Positions 46,853 to 55,699 of a DNA stretch of 64,000 nucleotides are shown here, in pieces. Location: the NCBI GenBank assembly GCA_033297075.1, contig MU858057.1, positions 372,001 to 436,000 of the forward strand, in the 5' to 3' direction. The notes beneath the pieces are model-generated. The model had not been told where the DNA came from. It worked only from the letters and a program-made list of their open reading frames with translations, and did no database searches. Each line of letters opens with the position of its first letter. Within the stretch, counting starts at the first letter, position 1. Position numbers and translations under genes: made by a program. The DNA comes from Rhypophila decipiens (lineage: Eukaryota; Ascomycota; Sordariomycetes; Sordariales; Naviculisporaceae).

Positions 46853-48085
46853 CATCAAGACTCCCCAAGACGACACTTTGAGAGATGGTGCCAGGGACAC
46901 TGGCGTCTCTCCTCAGGGCTTGTGAGGAGGTACTCTTTGGACAGCAAGACTGGCTGGGCCCACACGCCCGCGCATATGACCAGTTGAAGCTCAGCGAGCG
47001 CTGAGCCGATAAGGGAATGGAAGACGTCGCGAGGCATTGCCTTGGTTATGACTACCCATTACCTACCCAGACATCTACATCCACCCACTTATCATAGATG
47101 GGTTTGTGTTCCTGTTGTATAAATACTGTTAGACGTACATATTTTCATCCTTCTTTCTTTGTACATCATCATTGCGAAGAAACAGAGAAGGAGTAGAACT
47201 AGAAGCTAATTACTGCTATTAGACACATAAAAACTCATACTTTACTTGATAGCGACCTGACCTGATGAACAGAGTTAATTAGCAGTCGGCGGAGGTGCTG
47301 TTCAGAACTGAAAACGCACGCCGCTGTTTTTACCATCATCACCTTATTCTGGTACGACTGCCCATCTTGACCGTAATAACATGTGAATGCCAACGCGCTG
47401 AAAAAAATATCTGACAGGATGCATGCAAGCTCAGGGGTAACTAAATCGCCCCACAAGTGCTAGCATCGGCCCGTCTTGATTGGCCACTGCCTTACGGCAG
47501 GGCCCGAGGGAGCCCAGGCATGGGACGATTGGATCAATTCGACAGTCGAGAATCGCACTCTGATAATTTCGGGTCTACGCATGCGTGCCAGGAGCGGTGG
47601 TTCGAGATTTCAGAATCTCTTGCTTGTTTTGTTTTTGGGTTATATTCCAGTTGAGACGTCTGTTCCTGTGAACAAGGAGTAATGGCATAAAAGGAAGAGA
47701 CAGGACAAACAGAAACAGAAACAAGTGCTCACCTTTTCTCTGTACTGGTACCCCCACTACATACGGACGGGTACAGATTTCTGGTATCGAGCCTCGCACC
47801 CTCGTGGCTTGTTGCTCGCCACTCGACTACCCTCAACATCACGGCATCACGAATTACACACTCGAACTACCAAGTGGCTTTCTTACTGGCGCGACGAAAC
47901 GGTGAACTTTGTTTCCAATAACCGAAGACCACAGTGGACTACGACCCCGAGATTCTCTACCTCGTCCGATTGTCGCAACGCTCTCTCTCTCAAACAGGGA
48001 GAAGAGAACAGACGACAAAAGGGAACGGCACACCCTACCTATCTCGGATTTAATTCCCACGAACCAACCAATCGATCACATAAAA
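46853..48085. other. Intergenic upstream of ERG1
   Basis: 1.2 kb. AT-rich in 47100-47300. The 350 bases before ERG1 are C/A/T-rich and contain a TCACGGCATCACG direct repeat (about 47839-47851) that only loosely resembles a sterol response element. No gene seen. Confidence 0.45.
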
Positions 48086-49690
48086 ATGGTTCTCAAATCA
48101 GCCGAGGCCCAGCGCGAGGCCGAGCGGCGGAGAAAAGAACACCACGAAGCCGACGCGGTGGTGGTCGGGGCCGGCGTGTTCGGATGTGCCATCGCCTTTG
48201 CGCTGGCCAACCAGGGCCGCAGCGTGATCCTGCTCGAGCGGTGGATGCACGAGCCCGACAGAATAGTGGGCGAGCTGCTCCAGCCGGGCGGCCGGGAGGC
48301 TCTCAAGAAGCTCGGGCTCGATAAGTGCGTCGAGGGCATCGATGCGATCCCCTGCTATGGCTACCACGTCATGTACCACGGCGACGACGTGATTATTCCC
48401 TACCCCATCGTCGACGCGAATGGCAAGGTGCAGGTTCAAAATCCCCAATTAGAAGCGAACGGCAGCCATGCGGCGGCAGCGGATGGCAATGGACATGCAG
48501 CAGCAAACGGCCATCACGAGGAGGACGAGGCCGAGGAGGAAAAGAAGAGCCTTCTCGACAAAAAGACAAACAAGCGGCCAGAGGGCGTCAGCTTCCACCA
48601 CGGCCGCTTCATCATGCAGCTACGCAAGGCCTGCGCAAACCACGCCAACATCACCATCTTCGAGACCAACGTCCTAGAAACAATCCCCGACGAGCACTCG
48701 AAACAAATCCTCGGCGTAAAAACCCGCACAACGCTCGAAAACAACCAGAAAAAAGAAGACTACTTCTTCGGCCAGCTGACTATAATCGCAGACGGCTACG
48801 ACTCCAAGTTCCGCAAGCAAATCCTAGGAAGCACTCCCGTCGTGCGCTCCAAATTCTACGCCCTCGAGCTGATCGACTGCCCCTTCCCGCCCCAAGGCTT
48901 CGGCCACGTAATCATAGGCAACGCCTTTCCCGTCCTAATGTACCAGATCGGCACGCACGAGACACGCGCTCTCATCGACGTGCCCGAGAAACTCGAGGCC
49001 GCATCCCCAAAGAATGGCGGCGTCCGCGGTTACATCATGAACGTGGTGGTCCCGACCCTCCCGGAATCAGTCCGTCCTAGCGTCCTCGCCGCGCTAGCCG
49101 ACGGCCGAATCCCAAAATCCATGCCAAATAGCTGGCTCCCCGCCACAAAGCAAACCCACCACGCTGGTGTCCTCCTCCTAGGCGATGCCTACAACATGCG
49201 CCACCCCCTAACCGGCGGCGGCATGACAGTAGCCTTCAACGACGTCGTCACTTTATCCCAACTCCTCCACCCATCCAGAATCCCCAACCTATCCGATCCA
49301 GTCGCCATCAAAGCCGCAATGAAAGAATTCAGCTGGAAACGAAAATCCCTGACAAGCATCATCAACGTCCTCGCCCAGGCACTTTATAGTCTATTCGCAG
49401 CGGACGATGCCCAGCTGAGAGCGCTGCAGAAGGGATGTTTTCGGTATTTCCAGATGGGATATACCGATGAGCCTGTTGGGCTCATGGCGGGCTTGATTCA
49501 CAGGCCGTTTGTGCTGGCGTATCACTTTTTTACCGTGGCCTTTGTGGCGATTTGGTTGAACTTGGTGGGTGTTTGTGGGGGTTCCTTGTTGGGGATTTGG
49601 AAGGCGCCGTTGGGGGTTGTGGATGCTTTCTTGATTCTTTGGCGGGCCTGTGTGGTTTTCTTGCCTGTCTTGTGGACTGAGTTGATGTGA
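48086..49690 (+). CDS. ERG1: Squalene monooxygenase (squalene epoxidase)
   Basis: ER flavoprotein making 2,3-oxidosqualene from squalene, an early step of ergosterol synthesis. 534 aa, single exon, start MVLKSAEAQREAE; the frame upstream lacks conservation. The FAD GxGxxG is VVVGAGVFGCA (about 26-35), followed by the acidic end of the second strand (LLER, about 49-53) and GELLQPGG. The second FAD motif GDAYNMRHPLTGGGMTVA lies near 375-390. The C terminus has two hydrophobic membrane-binding helices (FFTVAFVAIWLNLVGVCG and VDAFLILWRACVVFLPVLW). Residues 122-163 are an Ala/His/Asp/Glu-rich low-complexity insertion between substrate-domain strands. The gene is otherwise complete. Confidence 0.95.
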   Translation: MVLKSAEAQREAERRRKEHHEADAVVVGAGVFGCAIAFALANQGRSVILLERWMHEPDRIVGELLQPGGREALKKLGLDKCVEGIDAIPCYGYHVMYHGDDVIIPYPIVDANGKVQVQNPQLEANGSHAAAADGNGHAAANGHHEEDEAEEEKKSLLDKKTNKRPEGVSFHHGRFIMQLRKACANHANITIFETNVLETIPDEHSKQILGVKTRTTLENNQKKEDYFFGQLTIIADGYDSKFRKQILGSTPVVRSKFYALELIDCPFPPQGFGHVIIGNAFPVLMYQIGTHETRALIDVPEKLEAASPKNGGVRGYIMNVVVPTLPESVRPSVLAALADGRIPKSMPNSWLPATKQTHHAGVLLLGDAYNMRHPLTGGGMTVAFNDVVTLSQLLHPSRIPNLSDPVAIKAAMKEFSWKRKSLTSIINVLAQALYSLFAADDAQLRALQKGCFRYFQMGYTDEPVGLMAGLIHRPFVLAYHFFTVAFVAIWLNLVGVCGGSLLGIWKAPLGVVDAFLILWRACVVFLPVLWTELM

Positions 49691-49954
49691 TTGGTTAATT
49701 TTTCCAAGTCATAGTGATGTGAATGTGTATAGATGGGAGGAACGAAACTCATTTTAATGGGCATGCATACGGTATCTGTCCGATCTGCTTGTTAAGGCAT
49801 TGATGGATGGATGGATGGGTTGAGATAGACTCATAGAGTACATGTATATTTTATAATAACTAATTCTCTTCTTTTCTTCGCTTTTACTTTGCCTTTACCC
49901 CTTTTTTACCTCTTGTCCCCTTCCTAGTTCATGACAAGTTTTAACTTTCTGCGG

Positions 49955-51628
49955 TCACCACAACCAAGTAGCATCAGCCGTGATCCACCGGCCAGTCCGA
50001 TAGTCCCAGATACGGCGTCGATGCCACTCCCTCGCGAACCTGCGAGCCTCGTGGACGTCGGAAAACGACACGACAAAGCTGCCAAAGCCCTCGTGTTTGG
50101 CGTCGATCGTGCCGGGTGCTCCCTGATTTTCCCAGTCTTGTTTGGGAGGCATGTCCTTCTCGGACGCCCACATGGCCAAGCCTTCTTGGCCCCATGATTG
50201 GTCGGGATATTTCCAGTTGTTGTAGGCGGCTTCTCCTGGTGGTGGCGGGTTGGGTTCATACTCGTCGAGAACTTCTTGCGGTCCATTACGGGAGTAGTAA
50301 TCTGCCCAGTTGTTATTCTTGTCACCACTTGGCCCGCCTTGGGTAGGTGAGTGGTGGTTGTACTGGCTGTATTTAACCGTTTGTTTCGAGTATGCCAGTG
50401 GTTGGATGGGCGAGGAGGAGGAGGGGGAGGGGGAGGAAGCAGAAGACGACGGTGTTGGTGCCCGAAGGCGCCATGGAAGGTTGCGCCGTTTGCTGTCCGC
50501 GTCAATGGCCCACCGGACGCCGTAGACGGTCAGCTTGCTCCTAAACAGCTTGATCAGGACCTGGTTCTGTTCCATGGGCATGTCAAGCTTGTCGACCTGT
50601 TTATCAACGTCATGCATGTCATTCCGGACTTCTGGTGTTGGTCGATCCTTGCCTGGTGAAAGGTCTTCTTTTGTTCTCCCGGCTTGCTTGTGTTGTTTGA
50701 GCAGCATGTCACGGATCTTCCCTTCCGAGTATCTCTGGATCTTGAGGGAAGCACCGGGTGGAAGAAGGGTGTATGTCTTGAGGAGGGCCGGGACATGGTC
50801 CATTTCATCCGGCTCAGCCTTCTCTACTTCTGTCTTTTGATCCTCCAGCCCCGTTTCATCATGGCTACTGGCACCCTTCGCACTCTCCACCAAGTCCTTG
50901 ACTGCAAGTTTGCGAACTTTGGCATGGAGCTCCAGCACATTTTGCAGGTACGCCTGGGCAGAAGCGGCCTTGTCAAAGAAGAGAAAGTATTTGCCCTGCG
51001 GTTGAAGTGTGACGGGCGACCTCGCCTGGATGACTCTGCTGAGTCCGTGGACCCAACCGTCGACATGTCGTCCCTGGCTGGCCAGACGGTAAAAGTCGGA
51101 CTCGACCAGAAATATGGACGCAGACTGGAGTACGAGCGCCCTGGCGTCGCCTCCTGTATCTTTCTCATTTGGGAGACGCCCGACTGTGGGAGGGCCGTCG
51201 ATCCATGACGAGAACTCGGATAATATATCCGAGGGCCGGTTCTTTGTCTTGGTGACAGACCCTCGAATCTCGACGCTTCTAAGGCCTTTGAGCACCTCTT
51301 CTGATCTCAAGGTCCCAGGTCCTCCTCTTGATCTCCTGACTCTGTCCCCAGTGCTCTTTGAGGACCACACGTTGGGGGGGCGGGTTTTTTTCGATCCTGT
51401 GTTCGAGGCCTTATCGTTGGGCGAATATGGTTTTCTGTGGTGCGGCGAGGACGCAGGTCCACCCTTTCCCTTGGATTTCCACGAATTGCCGGATTTTCGG
51501 GGATTGGCTGGCGAAGGCTGCGATTGTGATACGGGTCGCGACTGGAAGGTATGGTGCAGCTGCCATGGTGATCGCCATTGCCTATGCCGAGTAAAAGACT
51601 GCGGCAGCTGCAGTCTCCGCGACAGCAT
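49955..51628 (-). CDS. Probable mitochondrial protein of unknown function
   Basis: 557 aa from MLSRRLQLPQSFTRHRQWRS, which looks like a matrix presequence (basic, no acidic residues for the first ~40 positions). The frame stays open to 52081, but that upstream part has no conserved look and I take the later ATG. A basic, Pro/Ser-rich region (about 30-120) precedes a globular part with DARALVLQSASIFLVESDFY and QGKYFLFFDKAASAQAYLQN. That part, and the C-terminal GFGSFVVSFSDVHEARRFAR, have a beta-alpha-beta look similar to RNA-recognition folds. The tail ends in W/R-rich DYRTGRWITADATWLW. I do not recognise the family by name. It is divergent from AFG2 across 864 bp. Confidence 0.75.
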   Translation of the reverse strand: MLSRRLQLPQSFTRHRQWRSPWQLHHTFQSRPVSQSQPSPANPRKSGNSWKSKGKGGPASSPHHRKPYSPNDKASNTGSKKTRPPNVWSSKSTGDRVRRSRGGPGTLRSEEVLKGLRSVEIRGSVTKTKNRPSDILSEFSSWIDGPPTVGRLPNEKDTGGDARALVLQSASIFLVESDFYRLASQGRHVDGWVHGLSRVIQARSPVTLQPQGKYFLFFDKAASAQAYLQNVLELHAKVRKLAVKDLVESAKGASSHDETGLEDQKTEVEKAEPDEMDHVPALLKTYTLLPPGASLKIQRYSEGKIRDMLLKQHKQAGRTKEDLSPGKDRPTPEVRNDMHDVDKQVDKLDMPMEQNQVLIKLFRSKLTVYGVRWAIDADSKRRNLPWRLRAPTPSSSASSPSPSSSSPIQPLAYSKQTVKYSQYNHHSPTQGGPSGDKNNNWADYYSRNGPQEVLDEYEPNPPPPGEAAYNNWKYPDQSWGQEGLAMWASEKDMPPKQDWENQGAPGTIDAKHEGFGSFVVSFSDVHEARRFAREWHRRRIWDYRTGRWITADATWLW

Positions 51629-52492
51629 CAAGCCGGTGTACGAGGTCGCTCCGGGACCATAGGTGGGATGCGCCAAAAGAAGCTCCCGGGAATCGGCATG
51701 GGCGCAGGGGACTGAATCGTGGGAACTAGAAGGCTTCTTAAGGAGCTCCCAAAATTGATTTAGCTTATTGAAAGTGGGCCACCGCCTTATCGATACCGTA
51801 TTGTATGAATACATGAAAACATAGGGGGTGCTAACCTCAACCTGGAATGCTGTCGGCCGTATGGTGTAAGCAGAGAAGCGGCCTGATGGAAAATAAGTAA
51901 GGTCTCTAAATTTCGCTCTAGAGGCCTCGTATGCTTCTCTCTTGTACATCTCTGTCCTCCTTGATGTATTTGAGAGATTTTGCTTGTATCTAATGTATAC
52001 CGTAAAATGGTCTGTTGGGCCTTCACCTGTTTCACACCTGTCATTATTACCAGAAAATCGGGCATAAATGAATAAAATCAAGCTTCAGCAGCCTACTTCT
52101 CCTGAGTCACAATCTGGTCGAGTCGCAAGTCACGGCTCGCCGATGCAGTCATTTGAAGTTAAATTCGACGGTGACATATCAGGATTTTTGATATGCTTTG
52201 CTGGCGTTGGTGTCTAAAGCTACTGTTGTGTTTAACCCTTTTTTTTTCTTTTTTTTTTTTTCTTTTTTTTTTTCGGGTTTTTTTCATTTTTTTTCTTCAA
52301 ACAATCATAGAGCATAAAGCAAGTCACGGCTACACCAAAGGAATGAATTCAAGTCTTCAACAATACATCCTCATCCTAAAAAAGTCGATAATATAGGTTT
52401 GAAAGGCTTCATTCAAAGCCATCGGTGGACCAATCAGAAAAGACGATCCCATTCACACATTTTTCACCTCTTTTCCTCAAAGTCCCGCCACG
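51629..52492. other. Divergent promoter region of the 51.6-kb gene and AFG2
   Basis: 864 bp. It holds a long T-rich tract (52239-52296) on the AFG2 side. No independent gene seen. Confidence 0.5.
52239..52296 (+). repeat. Long T-rich tract upstream of AFG2
   Basis: T runs of 9, 14, 11 and 8 broken by single C or CGGG, about 200 bp before the AFG2 ATG. Pyrimidine tracts are common in fungal promoters and leaders; nucleosome exclusion is a plausible effect. Confidence 0.7.
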
Positions 52493-54916
52493 ATGAAGTC
52501 GATGGAATTCAAGGTCCGGAAGCTGCAGACCAACACCGACACAGAGAAACGACTTGCAAAGAAACAGCCGTCACGAGTCTATGTCAACGAGGATATTCTG
52601 ATCGAACTGACTGGGTCTCGAGATGGGGGCAAGGCAGTCTGCATTGAGAAGGCATCGCCTTCTCAGGGATCTGGGCAGCCCCCAGTGAAACACGAAGCAA
52701 CTTTGTGGAAAGCCCCAGAGAAGGTCGACAAGAGTGTTGCCCAGTTGTACGAGACCTTCCGCGAGGTCTGCGACTACAATTTCGGCGAGCGAGTCAGGGT
52801 CACAGCTCTCGGTGGCCCATTGCCCGATGCGAGTGAGGTCGTCTTTGACGAGATTACAGTCGCAAAGCCAGGCCAGGACCTCGTCGTTTCTTACGACACG
52901 TTGGCAAAGACGCCCCAAGATATCCCTCACTGGGAGTGGGCCCTGGCCGGCCGTCTGGGGCAGATTGAACATGTCCATGCTGGACTGATATTCAAGAATC
53001 TCTACCTCAACGGCCCAGAGCGATCCTTTGTCGTCTCCTCGGTGAACGGCCGCACCACGGGCAACGCTCGGTTCTTGGCCAAAAAGACCAAGGTCACCAT
53101 CTCACAAAAAGCTGGAACCGAGGATGAAAGTCAAATGCCTAAAGGAGAGCTCAAGGTGACTGGTATCCGCGGTCTGGACTCGGAAATCAGGAAGCTGAAC
53201 AATCACCTCAGCTACTTCACGTGCAAACTGGCTCTAAAGTCCAGAGCATCATACCGCGGCCTTGTCATCCACGGCGGCCACGGCACAGGCAAAACACTTC
53301 TCCTGAACACCATCGCCAATGCTGGATGGGGCACAGTTTACTGGATCCAGTTCAAAGACAAACTGTCGGAAATCCAAGAAGTATTCCAGGCTGCGAGGGC
53401 CCAACAGCCGAGCATAATCATGCTCGACCGGTTCGAGCGCCTCATCGACAAGGAGCGAAATAACCGACTAGCCGTCATCCAGGCCATCTGTGAAGGCTTT
53501 GACGCACTCGCCGCAGAGAAGCAGGCAACGGGCAAGATTCCCCAGGTTGTCATCATTGCCGCCTGCCAGGACTACATCGCAGACATGCCGCAAGACCTGC
53601 GAGAACCCGGGCGGTTCACGAGCGACATCTACCTCCCTCTTCCCGACGTGGCGGCGAGGAAGGAAATCCTCGCCTCGTTTGATCTCAGCGTCAGCCCCGA
53701 AGAGGCGCCAGACCTACTCTCTACTCTGGCCGAGCGCACACACGCCTACAACGGGAATGATCTCCGCCGGCTGGTCGATACCGCCATGGACATTGGGCAG
53801 TTTCGTCTTGAAAAAGAACAAGAGTCTACCACCATCACAGCCAATCTCGAACTTTCAACTCCTTCCGTTGGGGTCGAGGACGAGGTCAAGTTCAACATGG
53901 AAAGAGAATCAGAATCCGCAGAGGACCCAGGTCCAACAGCAACGAGACCTCTCTACTACTACTCTCCCTCAGATTACACATCCGCCCTGCAAACCGTTCG
54001 CCCCAGCGCAATGCACGACATAAACCTCAAGCCACCACCAATAAGGTGGAGCGACATAGGCGGCCAAGACAGCGTAAAGAAGTCCCTCCGCCGCGCCGTC
54101 CGGCTCTCCACCGAGAAGCCCGAAATCCTCTCTCACTTCTTCGACCGCCCGCCAAAGGGATTCCTCCTCTACGGGCCCCCGGGCTGCTCAAAGACCATGG
54201 CCGCCCAAGCAATGGCCACCGAGTCGGGTCTCAACTTCTTCGCCGTCAAGGGCGCAGAACTGCTCAACATGTACGTCGGCGAGTCTGAGCGCGCCGTACG
54301 CCGGCTTTTCCAGCGCGCAAGGGAGGTAGCCCCTAGCATGATTTTCTTTGACGAGATCGACGCTATTGCGGGACAACGACACGGTTTTGGCCACGGTGGC
54401 GGAACCGGCACTTCCTCGTCGGGCGGGACAAGCCATGGGGGCTTGAACGTCCTCACCACCTTACTCAACGAGATGGATGGATTCGAGGCGCTTTCCGGGG
54501 TTGTTGTGCTTGCCGCAACCAACCGGCCACAGGCGCTGGATCCGGCTCTACTTCGCCCCGGTAGGTTCGATGATCTGATCTACGTCTCGCCGCCGGATCA
54601 TGACGCTCGCAAGGCCATCTTTGAGGGCGTGGCGGCCAAGCGGAAAATGGCTAGGGACGTTGATGTTGAGGTCTTGGCTGGCCTGACTGAGGGGTATAGT
54701 GGCGCCGAGATCAAGGGCATCTGTGCGGCTGCTGGCACGGCGGCTTATGATCGGTATATGGCCCGTACTGGGGAAGGCCTAGAGGGAGAAGAAGAAATGG
54801 AAATGGGTGTCAACATGGACGACCTGGAACATGCCATTCGTAATATGAAGAAACAGATCACGAGGGAGATGATACTGGGTTTTGAGAACTGGGAGAAGCA
54901 GTTTAGGAAGCAATAG
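52493..54916 (+). CDS. AFG2: AAA+ ATPase of the AFG2/SPATA5 (Drg1) family
   Basis: Two-ring AAA protein; family members release shuttling factors such as Rlp24 from pre-60S particles in the cytoplasm. 807 aa, single exon. The N domain spans 1 to about 215. Ring D1 has Walker A GGHGTGKT (261-268) but IIMLDRF at Walker B (D312, R313) and AACQD at the sensor-1 position (356-360). Ring D2 is canonical: DIGGQDSVKKSLRRAV, Walker A GPPGCSKT (561-568, the Cys-Ser form typical of this family), IFFDEIDAI (D620, E621), AATNRPQALDPALLRPGRFD. A Gly/Ser loop sits at about 631-650, after the D2 Walker B. D1 therefore probably binds ATP without hydrolysing it. The start could also be the second Met (MEFKVRKL). 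Confidence 0.88.
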   Translation: MKSMEFKVRKLQTNTDTEKRLAKKQPSRVYVNEDILIELTGSRDGGKAVCIEKASPSQGSGQPPVKHEATLWKAPEKVDKSVAQLYETFREVCDYNFGERVRVTALGGPLPDASEVVFDEITVAKPGQDLVVSYDTLAKTPQDIPHWEWALAGRLGQIEHVHAGLIFKNLYLNGPERSFVVSSVNGRTTGNARFLAKKTKVTISQKAGTEDESQMPKGELKVTGIRGLDSEIRKLNNHLSYFTCKLALKSRASYRGLVIHGGHGTGKTLLLNTIANAGWGTVYWIQFKDKLSEIQEVFQAARAQQPSIIMLDRFERLIDKERNNRLAVIQAICEGFDALAAEKQATGKIPQVVIIAACQDYIADMPQDLREPGRFTSDIYLPLPDVAARKEILASFDLSVSPEEAPDLLSTLAERTHAYNGNDLRRLVDTAMDIGQFRLEKEQESTTITANLELSTPSVGVEDEVKFNMERESESAEDPGPTATRPLYYYSPSDYTSALQTVRPSAMHDINLKPPPIRWSDIGGQDSVKKSLRRAVRLSTEKPEILSHFFDRPPKGFLLYGPPGCSKTMAAQAMATESGLNFFAVKGAELLNMYVGESERAVRRLFQRAREVAPSMIFFDEIDAIAGQRHGFGHGGGTGTSSSGGTSHGGLNVLTTLLNEMDGFEALSGVVVLAATNRPQALDPALLRPGRFDDLIYVSPPDHDARKAIFEGVAAKRKMARDVDVEVLAGLTEGYSGAEIKGICAAAGTAAYDRYMARTGEGLEGEEEMEMGVNMDDLEHAIRNMKKQITREMILGFENWEKQFRKQ

Positions 54917-55699
54917 AGATGTAGTGCATGCAGGCCTTGTAAATGATTAATACACATGCCTTCAAATACTGACATATACTCTATGCTCACTAATCTCACT
55001 CATATTCATGCTCTTTATTCCCCCCGACCCGATTTCTCTCGTTTCTTCATCCTCGCTCCTTCTCTTCACTGCCTTTCACTGCCTAGAAGCAGTGAAAATT
55101 GCCAACCAAAACCAATACATGCAAATAAAACGCCTCCTGTTAAACACAGCTGATTCAGTGGTAGTATCAGCGGTGAAGGAGAAGTCCGTAGTCACTGACT
55201 TACTCACACACTCATTTACACCAACACAAACAAATGCAAGTACACCCGTGAAGAGACAAACCCCCAAACCCCAGCCGAGGAGGCCTTAGCAGAAGGGAAA
55301 CAAAGTAAGCTAATACCATCATTTCCCCAAAACACAAAACCTAAAATAAAAACGCCACCCCGAGCCCATCTCAAGCGGGAAAGGAATTGTCAACATTCAT
55401 GAGTCCCCCCTCCCCCACTCTTTGAAGCGGAAATTAGAAGAAAAAGAGAGTAAGAAGAAAAAGATAGATACATAAAAAAGAATTTGATAACCACCGGCCC
55501 AAAAACCAAACCAGAAAGACAGACAGACAGACAGACAGACCCCAATGGGTTTTTAGGACAAAAAATAATCCCCATCCCCTTCCCAGAAAGACAAGCCATT
55601 CAAATAATAGTCCCTAATCTTTCTTTTCAGTCTTCTCCCCAACACCACATCCACACCCCCACAGTCCTAAAAGTCCTCCAACAACCGGCCGCCAACATC
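54917..55699. other. Intergenic between convergent AFG2 and the bZIP gene
   Basis: 783 bp of 3' flanks with an (AGAC)6 microsatellite at 55517-55540. No gene recognised. Confidence 0.5.
55517..55540 (+). repeat. (AGAC)6 microsatellite
   Basis: Six perfect AGAC units about 160 bp beyond the bZIP stop codon, likely in its 3' UTR. Confidence 0.85.

Noticed and set aside
47839..47851. Sterol response element upstream of ERG1
   Set aside because: TCACGGCATCACG is a direct repeat of TCACG but does not match the SREBP or Upc2-type consensus well enough to call.
48325..49080. 251-codon frame inside ERG1
   Set aside because: Same-strand shadow of ERG1 codons, Arg/Pro-rich as expected from a shifted GC-rich gene.
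51629..52081. 150-codon N-terminal extension of the 49.9-kb gene
   Set aside because: It places the presequence-like MLSRRLQLPQ internally and has no conserved look; it is more likely leader or promoter.
52239..52296. Poly(A)/poly(T) tail of a retroelement
   Set aside because: No target-site duplication or element body could be seen beside it. A promoter pyrimidine tract is simpler.
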